The notes: a model not told the origin generated them from the letters alone. Shown: positions 1 through 7,722, numbered from the stretch's first letter. The stretch is 38,850 bases of DNA from SIG575 sp964507395 (GCA_964507395.1 CAZDQE010000016.1:1-38850); one strand, 5' to 3'. Numbers and translations: made by a program.

Positions 1-402
1 AGAGCTGAGGGCAGAGAAACATATATCTTTATTGACGAGATATATCTTCTTTTCCAACATGAATACTCAGCAAATTTCCTTTTTACCTTGTGGAAACGAG
101 TTCGTAAGTACGGTGCTTATTGTACGGGTATCACACAGAATGTTGATGACCTTTTACAGAGCCATACAGCTCGAACAATGCTTGCAAACTCAGAGTTTAT
201 TATAATGCTCAATCAGGGCGGTACTGACAGGGAAGACCTTGCTAATCTCTTGCAGATTAGTGAAACACAAATGACTCACATTACAAATGTTGAGGTCGGT
301 CACGGTCTTGTTAAGGTAGGTTCTGCTCTTGTTCCTTTTGAAAGAAAGTTTCCAAAGAATACAGAACTCTACAAGCTGATGACAACTAAAATAGGTGAGT
401 AA
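1..402 (+). CDS. VirB4/TraE-like conjugal transfer ATPase, C-terminal part
   Basis: The gene enters from the left edge and reads in frame from base 1. Before the first internal ATG (88) it encodes a Walker B-like stretch, YIFIDEIYLLF, followed by WKRVRKYGAYCTGITQN and TMLANSEFIIMLNQ. This is the C-terminal pattern of VirB4/TraE ATPases of Gram-positive conjugative elements, which power the mating channel at the membrane. The Walker A motif would lie outside the window. The stop codon is two bases before the ATG of the M23 peptidase gene, so the two are translationally linked in a transfer operon, as in Tn1549-like elements. Family assignment is from motif recognition, not a search. Confidence 0.85.
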   Translation, partial: RAEGRETYIFIDEIYLLFQHEYSANFLFTLWKRVRKYGAYCTGITQNVDDLLQSHTARTMLANSEFIIMLNQGGTDREDLANLLQISETQMTHITNVEVGHGLVKVGSALVPFERKFPKNTELYKLMTTKIGE

Positions 403-404
403 TT

Positions 405-2357
405 ATGGGTAGGGGAATAAAGACTCGTGAAGTAGTTAAAGATATAAAGGTTCACGATACAACAGTTAATGTCGGTGACAGAATGAAAAATAACGGTGTC
501 AAAACCAAAGACACCGTTAATGAAAATATCAATCAGACAGATAATGTATCACCTGAACAGTATGCGAGTGATAAAGTTTCAGAAACTATGAAATCAGGTG
601 CGGAAACTGCTGCTGCCGGTACAGAAAAGGCAGTTCGCAAAGGTGCAAGTAAAGCCAAAGAAAAGGTCAAAGAAAAAAGAGCAGAGAAAAAGGAAAAGGC
701 AGAAGCAGAAGAAAATAAGCCTTCGGAAGAACCTGCTCCTGATGATGAAAAACCTGAACTTGAAGAAAAGCCAACAGATAATCAACCTGAAACCACAGAA
801 AGAAAAGCTGAACCTAAACAAAAACAGAATGAGAACAAGACTACTCAGGCTAAAAAAGAAAATGGCGATGTAAAGGGTAAGCAAGATAAACCTACCGTTA
901 AAGAAAAAACTCAAGCACCGTCTAGATCAAAACAACAGACGGAAAATCCTGTTGATGAAATAAAGAGACCTCGTCAAAGAAAGCAAACTGCTCCTAAAAC
1001 CAAAGATAAAGCAACAATTAAAAAGGTCGGTGCAGAAAAACAAACTGTTAAGACAGTTAATAATGAAGCTTATAAAATAAAGCAATCAAAGAGAAGTCTT
1101 GATGCAACTGCAAAAGGGATTAAAAAGGCTGATAAGACGGTTAAAACAGCAAAGAATACGGTTAAGACAACTGCATCAACAACAAAGAAAACTGCCGAGG
1201 TTGCAAAAAGAACAAAGCAAACTGCACAGGCAACTGCAAGAGTAACTATAAAAACAGTTAAGATTGCAGCAAAGGTAGTTGTTGAAGCGGGAAAAGCTGT
1301 TGTTGCAGGTGTAAAAAGTATAGGAGCTATTATTGCCGGAGGCGGTGTGCCTGCTGTTGTTGTAATAATCATTATCTGTTTAATCGGTGCCATTGGTGGT
1401 ACTTGTTTCGGTATCTTCCTTGCAAATGATGAAACAACAGGTACGAATAAAACAATGTCGCAGGCTATATCTGAACTCACATCTGAGCATTATGCAAATC
1501 TTACAGCAATGAAAGCATCTTACACTTACGATTTACTTGAAGTACAAGGTAATACCTCAATAAATTGGAAAGAAGTATTAGCTGTATATGCAGTAAAAAC
1601 AACCTCAGGCGAAAATCCGCTTGAGGTTGTAACTCTTGATGATACTAAAATTGATTTGCTTCGTGGCATAATGAAAGATATGAACACTATGACAGGTGTT
1701 GTTACACCTAAAGTTGTTGCAGAAACAACCGTTACAACAGACGAGAACGGAAATTCTATTAAAACAACAACTTATGTAACTAAGAAGGTTCTTACAGTAT
1801 CAATAATTCAGTTGAGTGTAGATGAAATTTCTGCTCTTTACAATTTCAATGATGAACAGAAGGCGTTATTGGAAGAATTGATGAGTGAAGAATACAATGA
1901 CTTATGGGGAGATCTTCTCGGAACAAGCGGTCAAATCATTCAGGGTAATAGTTCCTTTGTCGGTATAGGTATGTTTGCTTGGCCATTTGAGAATGACCAA
2001 TATATTTCTTCTCGATTCGGAACTCGTGTTGACCCGATTTCAGGAGAAATAAAAACTCACGGTGGTACAGATATTGCAGCTCCGCTTGGCACTCCAATTC
2101 TTGCTGCTGCGGACGGTGTTGTAGTAACTGCAACTTGGCATAACTCATACGGTTATTATGTCAAAATTAAGCACGATGACACTTACTCTACTCTTTATGC
2201 TCATTGTTCTGCTCTTCATGTGTCTGCGGGACAAACGGTAAAGCAAGGACAAGTAATCGCAGATTCTGGTTCAACAGGTTATTCAACGGGTTCACATCTT
2301 CATTTTGAGGTTATTCAAAAAGGTGTAAGAGTAGATGCGTTGAATTTTTATGAATAA
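405..2357 (+). CDS. Membrane-anchored M23 peptidase of a conjugative element
   Basis: A 650-residue protein. Residues 1-300 are Lys/Glu/Thr-rich and low in complexity, like the cytoplasmic tail of ICE proteins. One strongly hydrophobic segment lies at about 307-341. The extracellular C-terminus (about 530-650) is an M23/LytM domain with the metal and catalytic residues in place: HGGTD (H552, D556), YAH (H600) and HLHFE (H631, H633). Known M23 enzymes cut peptidoglycan cross-bridges, so the inferred role is opening the wall for the mating channel. ICE equivalents often also carry a lysozyme-like domain; I see only M23 here. It starts two bases after the VirB4 stop. Its 3' end is followed by a hairpin at 2364-2398. 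Confidence 0.88.
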   Translation: MGRGIKTREVVKDIKVHDTTVNVGDRMKNNGVKTKDTVNENINQTDNVSPEQYASDKVSETMKSGAETAAAGTEKAVRKGASKAKEKVKEKRAEKKEKAEAEENKPSEEPAPDDEKPELEEKPTDNQPETTERKAEPKQKQNENKTTQAKKENGDVKGKQDKPTVKEKTQAPSRSKQQTENPVDEIKRPRQRKQTAPKTKDKATIKKVGAEKQTVKTVNNEAYKIKQSKRSLDATAKGIKKADKTVKTAKNTVKTTASTTKKTAEVAKRTKQTAQATARVTIKTVKIAAKVVVEAGKAVVAGVKSIGAIIAGGGVPAVVVIIIICLIGAIGGTCFGIFLANDETTGTNKTMSQAISELTSEHYANLTAMKASYTYDLLEVQGNTSINWKEVLAVYAVKTTSGENPLEVVTLDDTKIDLLRGIMKDMNTMTGVVTPKVVAETTVTTDENGNSIKTTTYVTKKVLTVSIIQLSVDEISALYNFNDEQKALLEELMSEEYNDLWGDLLGTSGQIIQGNSSFVGIGMFAWPFENDQYISSRFGTRVDPISGEIKTHGGTDIAAPLGTPILAAADGVVVTATWHNSYGYYVKIKHDDTYSTLYAHCSALHVSAGQTVKQGQVIADSGSTGYSTGSHLHFEVIQKGVRVDALNFYE

Positions 2358-2363
2358 AAAAGA

Positions 2364-2398
2364 GAAGAGTTATCGTTTAATAACAAATGTAACTCTTC
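2364..2398. terminator. Bidirectional hairpin terminator
   Basis: GAAGAGTTA (2364-2372) pairs with TAACTCTTC (2390-2398). A T-run follows on the + side (about 2405) and an A-run precedes it (2356-2362), which becomes a T-run on the minus strand. It can end both the transfer operon and the minus-strand AgrD-like gene. Confidence 0.6.
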
Positions 2399-2425
2399 CC
2401 ACGATTTTTTCATAGATGTTGGTAT

Positions 2426-2545
2426 TTACTGTTCAAGGCATTTAGGCATTTTTGGTTCATAAGAAAAACCCGCAGAAGCAACACCTACACCTAATTCTGC
2501 AGCTTTTCGAATGGCTTCAGCAATTTTTGAATTGATAAAATTCAT
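2426..2545 (-). CDS. AgrD-like cyclic autoinducer precursor peptide (39 aa)
   Basis: Minus-strand ORF read from the ATG at 2545; the product begins MNFINSKIAEAIRKAAELG and ends GVASAGFSYEPKMPKCLEQ. An amphipathic N-terminal helix, a small-residue core and a C-terminal EPxxP segment are the layout of AgrD precursors of cyclic (thio)lactone signals. Aligning YEPKMP with the DEPEVP recognition tail of staphylococcal AgrD puts Ser exactly at the ring-forming Cys position, giving a five-residue ring S-A-G-F-S, i.e. a lactone rather than a thiolactone. AGGAAGTG lies 6 bases before the ATG. No AgrB protease or AgrC kinase gene is visible nearby, so it is an orphan in this window. Family assignment is by pattern; the mature product is inferred. 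Confidence 0.6.
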   Translation of the reverse strand: MNFINSKIAEAIRKAAELGVGVASAGFSYEPKMPKCLEQ

Positions 2546-2578
2546 TGTTTTTCACTTCCTTCATTAATCCTATTTTTT

Positions 2579-2593
2579 CAATGATTATCATTG
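2579..2593. promoter_or_regulatory. 15-bp palindrome, possible operator
   Basis: CAATGATTATCATTG is a perfect 7-1-7 palindrome. It lies upstream of the minus-strand AgrD-like ribosome site and also upstream of the retron promoter. The shape resembles Fur-type 7-1-7 operators, but no regulator can be assigned. Confidence 0.3.
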
Positions 2594-2670
2594 TTGACAC
2601 TATAATAAGAGACCAAGCAGAATGAACTGCAAACGAAAAAATTTATCAAAACAAACAAAGTTAATTAATG

Positions 2671-2699
2671 TTGCAAAATATAGAAAATTGTGGTAAAAT
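2671..2699 (+). promoter_or_regulatory. Sigma-A promoter of the retron effector
   Basis: TTGCAA (2671-2676), a 17-base spacer, then TAAAAT (2694-2699) with an extended TG just before it. Transcription would start near 2706, so the GTG at 2690 cannot be the start; the ATG at 2732 is supported. Confidence 0.6.
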
Positions 2700-2731
2700 G
2701 TCAACAAAGTTCAGTGCAAGGAGGAGATTCT

Positions 2732-4621
2732 ATGAGTATTTCTAAGATTGAAATTAATAGTTTCAAATCCATTAAGCACTGTGTATTAGACTTTAAAGAT
2801 ATCAATTTATTCATTGGCGAAAACGGCACGGGTAAAAGCAATATTCTAAATGCAATTCGATACTTTTTTAGCTGCTTAACAAAAGAACAAGATGATTCGG
2901 GAATTTATAACAACAAAAATCATTTTTATAATGAATTTTCCATATCCGTAACCTTTAACTTTGAACGATTAAAGATGATATCTAAACATAATCGCTATCG
3001 CGAAGATAGAGAAGTGAACTTCTCTGATTATTACAAGTGGATAGGTCAAAGAAAAAATGAAGAAACATTAACCCTCAAGAAAATCAAGGGTAAAACAATC
3101 AGATGGAATCGCAAATGGCAATACAGACAAAACATTGCGAATTTATTCCCATTGTATTTTATCGACTCACGATCAGTAAATTTAACAGACTGGAGCAAAT
3201 TGTGGGAAATCATAGGCGATTTGATGAAGACACATGCCGAAACTGAGCAAGAAATTAACAAAACTGTTGAAACAATCAAAGAAGACGAAAAATATAAAAT
3301 AAGTAATAGATTCAAGAAACTTTCAGAAGCATTTGAAAAGGCAAATGTACGAGTTAAGCCTTTCACTCCAAAACAATATGCAACTACCATATCTACGCTA
3401 TTATTCAGAGGGAATGTTTTCTCTATTGAAGAAGATTTGTTAGAACTTCTTTCCAACGGTACAAATGCATCAAATTACACAAATCTACTTATAGAGATAT
3501 TAAAATTAATTTCTGAACACAAGCTCAAAGATCCAATTGTTATGTTGGATGAGCCAGAAATCAGTTTGCATCATAAATTAATTGATGCACTAGCTGATAG
3601 AATATTTAACTATACCGGATATATTCAGTTTATCGCGGCTTCGCATTCGCCACGTCTTCTAAAAAATATTATTCGTAAAGACAAATCTGAATCCCAAGTT
3701 TTTCACGTCTCGGCACATCAAAATTATACTTATGCAACAGCTATAAATTTGTTTTCAAATGAAAGCGACAATCGTTATCGAACAGTTATTACCGACCAAC
3801 ATGCTTGCGCATATTTTTCAAGATATATACTATCGGTTGAGGGTGCAACCGAAGCAGAACTATTTACCAACGATTATTTGCGCGAACTGTTTCCCGTATT
3901 AAAGCAGGTAGACATTATGGAAGGCATAACCGACGATGTTGTTCAAAGAATTATTTCGCCTAAACAACGTCATTTTCGCACGAATATTCTTCTCCTAATG
4001 GATATGGATAAGGTTTTGGAATACTCGGCATCTAACAATCAATTTAAAACTATTGGAAAACTGTTTTCATCAGCAAGAAAATTAGATGAAAGCTACTATT
4101 ATACGCCGCTTAGAAAAGAATATCTATTAAGGCGAAAACGCATATTGGCGATGGCTGATAAATGCAGATTTCACTATCGTTATCCTTTTTTCTCTTCGCG
4201 TGATTCAAACTTTTCTGCTTTGATTTCATTAGTCAAACAATACGCTTTACAATACGATACATTTATTGTGGCTACAACTATAGAGGGCTCTTTAATAACA
4301 TATGAAAATTTGGATGTTTTTTGGAACTTTTATGAACACCATATAGCAAAATTGGATATATTTAAAGATATAGATGAGGAGTATAAGTTGTTGCCTCATC
4401 AAGAAAAACTTAACTTTGCTCGACTACTTTTTAACGGAAAAAGTGATTTTGTCTTATCGCTATCGCAAATAAAAAATTTTAATTCAAAAATAGATAAGAA
4501 TATTGCTTTTTTACTGACACAGCATTCAATTTCAAAAACATCTGGTTGGGTATCAAAATGGTTGTCTTTTTTCTTGCTTAATGAAGCTTCTATACCCTAT
4601 ACAGATAAAACCGCTTTGTAA
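2732..4621 (+). CDS. OLD-like ATPase/TOPRIM nuclease, putative retron effector (C-terminus interrupted)
   Basis: The start is the ATG at 2732, five bases after AAGGAGGAG; 629 residues to the first stop. An N-terminal ABC/AAA15-type ATPase has Walker A GENGTGKS (29-36), Walker B MLDEPE (D273, E274) and an AASHSP switch region. A TOPRIM domain follows with VEGATE (E370, E374) and the MDMD acidic pair (D424, D426). This is the domain order of OLD-family nucleases and of the Eco8-type retron effector, which acts as an abortive-infection nuclease. The gene is followed by a retron-like ncRNA and a reverse transcriptase. The reading frame continues for 40 codons past the TAA at 4619-4621 to a second TAA at 4742-4744, so the C-terminus is probably lost by one nonsense change. 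Catalytic motifs are intact. Confidence 0.82.
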   Translation: MSISKIEINSFKSIKHCVLDFKDINLFIGENGTGKSNILNAIRYFFSCLTKEQDDSGIYNNKNHFYNEFSISVTFNFERLKMISKHNRYREDREVNFSDYYKWIGQRKNEETLTLKKIKGKTIRWNRKWQYRQNIANLFPLYFIDSRSVNLTDWSKLWEIIGDLMKTHAETEQEINKTVETIKEDEKYKISNRFKKLSEAFEKANVRVKPFTPKQYATTISTLLFRGNVFSIEEDLLELLSNGTNASNYTNLLIEILKLISEHKLKDPIVMLDEPEISLHHKLIDALADRIFNYTGYIQFIAASHSPRLLKNIIRKDKSESQVFHVSAHQNYTYATAINLFSNESDNRYRTVITDQHACAYFSRYILSVEGATEAELFTNDYLRELFPVLKQVDIMEGITDDVVQRIISPKQRHFRTNILLLMDMDKVLEYSASNNQFKTIGKLFSSARKLDESYYYTPLRKEYLLRRKRILAMADKCRFHYRYPFFSSRDSNFSALISLVKQYALQYDTFIVATTIEGSLITYENLDVFWNFYEHHIAKLDIFKDIDEEYKLLPHQEKLNFARLLFNGKSDFVLSLSQIKNFNSKIDKNIAFLLTQHSISKTSGWVSKWLSFFLLNEASIPYTDKTAL

Positions 4622-4744
4622 CAGTTCTCTGTCATATTAAAAGATGCCGAGCAAAGAAAAAAACTGCGTTCATCGTTTGAACACAGTTTCCCAGAATTAT
4701 ATGAAATTGTTAATCATATAGAGAATACATTTAAAGGTATATAA
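4619..4744 (+). pseudogene. In-frame continuation of the retron effector after a premature TAA
   Basis: Directly after the TAA the same frame reads QFSVILKDAEQRKKLRSSF and then EHSFPELYEIVNHIENTFK to a TAA at 4742-4744. This 40-codon stretch looks protein-like (charged amphipathic helices) and ends three bases before the ncRNA repeat begins. The intact gene would have been 670 residues and would abut the ncRNA exactly. Confidence 0.6.
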
Positions 4745-4746
4745 TT

Positions 4747-4943
4747 TAGTCTAGGCGATAAGCAGGAATTTCGATTGTACATAAAAGTCAATCGTTCCTC
4801 GTGACGCAAATGTAGCGAGATGATCCGAGGATTTTTTATTTCAATATGACTTATCTCCTTGCCGACCCGATAGCCCAGTTATTATGGCCAGCAGATACAA
4901 ATACGCAAGCGAATATTTAAGAGAGTGCTTGTTGCCTAGACTA
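4747..4943 (+). ncRNA. Retron msr-msd RNA candidate
   Basis: The ends carry a perfect 10-base inverted repeat, TAGTCTAGGC (4747-4756) and GCCTAGACTA (4934-4943). With two mismatches it extends to 18 bases (4747-4764 against 4926-4943), the a1/a2 pairing of retrons. AAGC at the inner end of a1 (4760-4763) offers the AGC context in which the branching G usually sits. An msr-like hairpin follows: AGGAA (4764-4768) and CGATTG (4772-4777) with CAATCG (4789-4794) and TTCCT (4795-4799). A second stem is CCTCG (4797-4801) with CGAGG (4826-4830). The rest, about 4831-4925, should be msd; I could not fix its fold by eye. Length (197 nt) and position just before the RT fit known retrons. Confidence 0.75.
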
Positions 4944-4973
4944 CTTATATTTTATTGGAGGTGTTACAATTCA

Positions 4974-6056
4974 ATGTTTATAAATGAATATGATTATTTT
5001 ATAAACGGTGTGCTCAAGACCTCCGAAACGACTTTAAAAAATGTACAAAAGGACATCAAAGCAAACTATATTACTCACAAAATCCCTAAAAAGAATGGTG
5101 AACGCATCATTCATGCTATAAAGAAAGACTCTGATTTGTATAACTTACAGAAAAATCTATGTTTGTATTTTTTAGATACAATACCTCTGCCAAAACCAGT
5201 CATAGGATTTGTAAAGGATGAGAACTATGTTCGGTTTTTGAGTCAGCATATTGGCAAGCGATATTTTTTGCGATTAGATATCAACAGTTTTTTTGATACA
5301 ATAAATCGAAAAATGCTACAAAAAACTTTTAAAGAGTTTTTTCTAGGCTCAGATAATGCATCCCTAAGCACATTTATTGATTTGTGCACAATAGATGACA
5401 AGTTACCACAAGGTGCAGTTACTTCGCCGGTAATTTCAAACATAGTTTTTCGTCGTATTGATCAGCGCATTTTAAAATATTGTCAGAGTTTTGATGATTT
5501 TTATATAAGCAAAAAGTCAAAGAAAGAATCAATAACATACACTCGTTATGCGGATGACTTATTATTTTCAAGTGATGTTATTGATTTTTCAAAAAACGCA
5601 TTCTTTATGGGAATGATAATTTCCATTTTAAAGGATAATGGGTTTACAGTTAATAAAACAAAGACTCGCTGTAGCGATAATGAAATTTCGTTCTCCGGAT
5701 TTGTTTTGGGTCGTGATGTTCATCTTTCAAGAAAGAAATTACACGAACTTAATAAGGTAATATATTTTTTCAACAAAGCTGATGAGCACTCTCATAAGAA
5801 ATATCGTCTTAAAAAAGCAATGTTTACCTCAGGAGACTGGCTCGCCCAAATAAACTCTTTGGAGTTAGAAGGACATTTTGGACAGAAAAAGTCATTTAAT
5901 ACACCAGAACAACTATTGAACTATTTATGCGGTTATAGATCCTTCTTACTGTTAATACTTAGAGAAAATCCAAATGATAGCCCACATATAGTGCAACTCG
6001 ACAAGAAGATACATAAACTAGAGGAAATAATCGATTTGATTTTATGCCACACATAG
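4974..6056 (+). CDS. Retron-type reverse transcriptase
   Basis: A 360-residue RT starting at the ATG at 4974, ten bases after GGAGGTG (4957-4963); the upstream in-frame ATG at 4884 lies inside the ncRNA and is rejected. RT motifs in order: FLRLDINSFF with the first catalytic Asp at 102, QGAVTSP near 145, and the polymerase centre RYADDLLFSS (Y192-D195). Retron RTs prime from a 2'-OH in their own msr RNA to make msDNA. The region X (NAxxH) and Y (VTG) motifs are not in classical form; the nearest counterparts are ENYVRFLSQH and GFVLGRDVHL. Context (upstream ATPase/TOPRIM effector and inverted-repeat-bounded RNA) supports a type I-B/Eco8-like retron. No thumb-domain fusion is visible. Confidence 0.85.
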   Translation: MFINEYDYFINGVLKTSETTLKNVQKDIKANYITHKIPKKNGERIIHAIKKDSDLYNLQKNLCLYFLDTIPLPKPVIGFVKDENYVRFLSQHIGKRYFLRLDINSFFDTINRKMLQKTFKEFFLGSDNASLSTFIDLCTIDDKLPQGAVTSPVISNIVFRRIDQRILKYCQSFDDFYISKKSKKESITYTRYADDLLFSSDVIDFSKNAFFMGMIISILKDNGFTVNKTKTRCSDNEISFSGFVLGRDVHLSRKKLHELNKVIYFFNKADEHSHKKYRLKKAMFTSGDWLAQINSLELEGHFGQKKSFNTPEQLLNYLCGYRSFLLLILRENPNDSPHIVQLDKKIHKLEEIIDLILCHT

Positions 6057-6154
6057 TTTAATTTGGTAAAACATCGTATAGTAATAAATATTATGTTTTA
6101 ATCCACTGCAAAGACATAAACACTGTATATGATTAAGAGAGGTTTTGATATTAA

Positions 6155-6310
6155 TCGTAACCACCTGTCAAATGGGGGCTGCTCTGAGGCTAAAAGCCTC
6201 TGTTGCCGGCCAGTGCCTAAAGACGCTGGCTTTCACTTTTGTTCAATATTGCCTATGCCACTTTTGCCGCCCCTTAAAGGGCGTTTGAAAACACAGAGGG
6301 ACGGCCTTCA
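6155..6310. repeat. Palindrome-rich intergenic repeat
   Basis: Several small inverted repeats follow one another: GAGGCTAAAAGCCTC, GCCAGTG paired with CGCTGGC, and GCCCCTTAAAGGGC. The right end runs into ACACAGAGGGACGG, akin to the ACAGGGGACGGTTCTGTG motif of the repeats at 25.6-25.9 kb. GC content is visibly higher than its surroundings. No convincing gene. It looks like an imported interspersed repeat. Confidence 0.45.
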
Positions 6311-6543
6311 TACATAAGTTTGCGGTCAATGTACTCATATGTGGTTGTTTCAGTGTTAATGCTTTTTTTACCTCTTATTCCGTCAGCATCATAAGTGCTT
6401 GTAACGGTAGTTGAGCCATTAACGAAAGTAACAAGCTGTCTGCCAAACCAGGAAAGTGTTTTACCAAGATATGTAACAGGATTTCCTATTGTATCATAAG
6501 AAATTGTTTCACTTGATGAAATTGTACCGTTACCATTAAGGTC
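6302..6543 (-). pseudogene. Rhs/YD-repeat core fragment, antisense remnant
   Basis: The minus strand reads without a stop for about 80 codons: GNGTISSSETISYDTIGNPV, then TYLGKTLSWFGRQLVTF and STYDADGIRGKK. This matches the arrangement in the large Rhs protein of this window (ITYDALGNPVSYGN, TYTWNGRQLLEY, YTYDADGLRTRK). There is no start, no N-terminus and no toxin end. It is a stranded piece of a second Rhs gene, oriented opposite to the intact one and bounded by the palindromic repeat. Confidence 0.75.
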
Positions 6544-6635
6544 AGGTCAGACGGCTTCTTTTGAGAAACAGCCTAACCAATTTAAAGATTACCCTTAACA
6601 CACGGTGTCGTTTCCCTGTGTTTTACTATACAAAG

Positions 6636-6673
6636 AACTGCATTGTAACTTAACCGTTATGATGCAGTTTTTT
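6636..6673 (+). terminator. Rho-independent terminator
   Basis: AACTGCAT (6636-6643) pairs with ATGCAGTT (6662-6669) and a T-run follows. The stretch 6057-6823 holds no intact gene: after the RT come the palindromic repeat, the Rhs remnant, this hairpin and then the promoter of the TIR operon. Confidence 0.6.
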
Positions 6674-6735
6674 AGTTATTTAAGTTGAAAAACATACTTT
6701 TTTGTAGAAAAATTAATCGTTTTTGCATTTATTAT

Positions 6736-6764
6736 TGACAAGCAGTTCATGTAAAAATAAAGTG
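6736..6764 (+). promoter_or_regulatory. Sigma-A promoter of the TIR operon
   Basis: TTGACA (6736-6741), a 17-base spacer, TAAAGT (6759-6764). It precedes the small ORF at 6824 and is the best promoter upstream of the TIR gene. Confidence 0.5.
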
Positions 6765-6823
6765 TTTATTATGATAAAACCATTTGAAAACTGATATTCT
6801 AAATTAAATAAAGGAGAGTTCTT

Positions 6824-7044
6824 ATGTGGGAAGAAATAATATTTGCTTTAGGTCATTCTATATTGGATGCGGTTTGGAGGTGAATTTTGAAATAAAAGAA
6901 AAAAATCAAGTGCAAAAAAGATTAGAATCAATTGTTAAAAAGGAATTTAAAAACCTTAAGGGAACAACGCTTGATTGTGAAGAATTTTATAATATCATTC
7001 ATTGTGATAAGTTTACCAAACTTATTAAATATGAAAATGGTTAA
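6824..7044 (+). pseudogene. Small frameshifted ORF upstream of the TIR gene
   Basis: AAGGAGAG (6811-6818) precedes an ATG at 6824 that encodes MWEEIIFALGHSILDAVWR and stops at a TGA at 6881-6883. From GTG 6880 another frame is open to 7044, with NFEIKEKNQVQKRLESIVKK, then FKNLKGTTLDCEEFYNII and ending LIKYENG. The second part has the amphipathic style (LDxxxFxxII) often found at the N-terminus of large defence NTPases, so this may be a truncated, frameshifted remnant. Alternatively two coupled peptides are made. No domain recognised. Confidence 0.35.
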
Positions 7045-7129
7045 TCAATTAGTTTTGATAATTTGAGTTTATAAATTACGGACAAAAACTAAAAAATATT
7101 ATTAAAATAACGTTAGAAAGGGAGATATT

Positions 7130-7678
7130 ATGTCAGGCTACAAGTATGATGTCGGAATATCTTATGCCACTGAAGATGAGAGATATGTTGGGAGAGTGAT
7201 TAAACTTTTAAAAGATTTGTATCATTTGGATGTGTTTTTTGCTCCTGAAGAACAGCGGAAAATGATAGGTGAAGATTTGCTTGTATATCTTAATCGAGTA
7301 TATAAAGATGAATGTCATTATATTGTAATTTTTATTTCTGAACAGTATTTGACAAAAGAATATCCTCGTCAGGAAGCAGCAATCATAAAGTTGCGGCAAA
7401 TGGTTGAAGACTATAGGTTTATTATTCCGGTTATTTTTGGTGATGCAAAATTGGATTGGTTAAGTGATGATGTAGTATATATGTCTGGCGATAAAGCCAC
7501 AGAAAGCGAAATTGCATATTATATTAGCGAAAAGGTAAAGGGAAGCGAGAATGAACCAAAATGTTCAACCAAATTACACAAAAATACTGATGGGTCATCG
7601 GTGAACATTTATGGAGAGAAAGCTAACATTCTTTTTGTTGATTCAATTGCAGACTCAGACATTCAATCAAGAAAATAA
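7130..7678 (+). CDS. TIR-domain effector with C-terminal shared motif
   Basis: A 182-residue protein; start ATG 7130 after AAGGGAGA. Residues 5-120 are a TIR domain: YDVGISYA (first strand), FFAPEEQRKMIG (BB-loop region), YIVIFISEQYL (central strand), then YPRQEAA with E82 at the expected catalytic glutamate position, and FIIPVIFGD. Bacterial TIR domains commonly cleave NAD+ or make cyclic ADP-ribose-type signals when phage infection is sensed. There is no fused sensor. Instead residues 157-181 carry SVNIYGEKAN...SIADSDIQSR, which reappears in the next gene (residues 58-82). It is first of four tightly spaced same-strand genes, so its trigger is probably one of them. Activity is inferred from family and residues. 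Confidence 0.85.
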   Translation: MSGYKYDVGISYATEDERYVGRVIKLLKDLYHLDVFFAPEEQRKMIGEDLLVYLNRVYKDECHYIVIFISEQYLTKEYPRQEAAIIKLRQMVEDYRFIIPVIFGDAKLDWLSDDVVYMSGDKATESEIAYYISEKVKGSENEPKCSTKLHKNTDGSSVNIYGEKANILFVDSIADSDIQSRK

Positions 7679-7722
7679 TTTATGGTTTATAATATGCATA
7701 AAACTGAATAGGAGTAGTCAAA

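Noticed and set aside
594..1480. Long minus-strand ORFs opposite the M23 gene
   Set aside because: They are mirror images of a Lys/Thr/Ala-rich low-complexity stretch, with low-complexity Phe/Leu products and no ribosome sites.
2690..2731. GTG start for the retron effector
   Set aside because: It overlaps the promoter spacer, while AAGGAGGAG stands before ATG 2732.
4884..4973. Upstream ATG start for the reverse transcriptase
   Set aside because: It lies inside the ncRNA candidate and lacks a ribosome site. ATG 4974 has GGAGGTG at the right distance.
6129..6317. 62-residue plus-strand ORF
   Set aside because: Runs through the palindromic repeat, has no ribosome site and gives no protein-like pattern.
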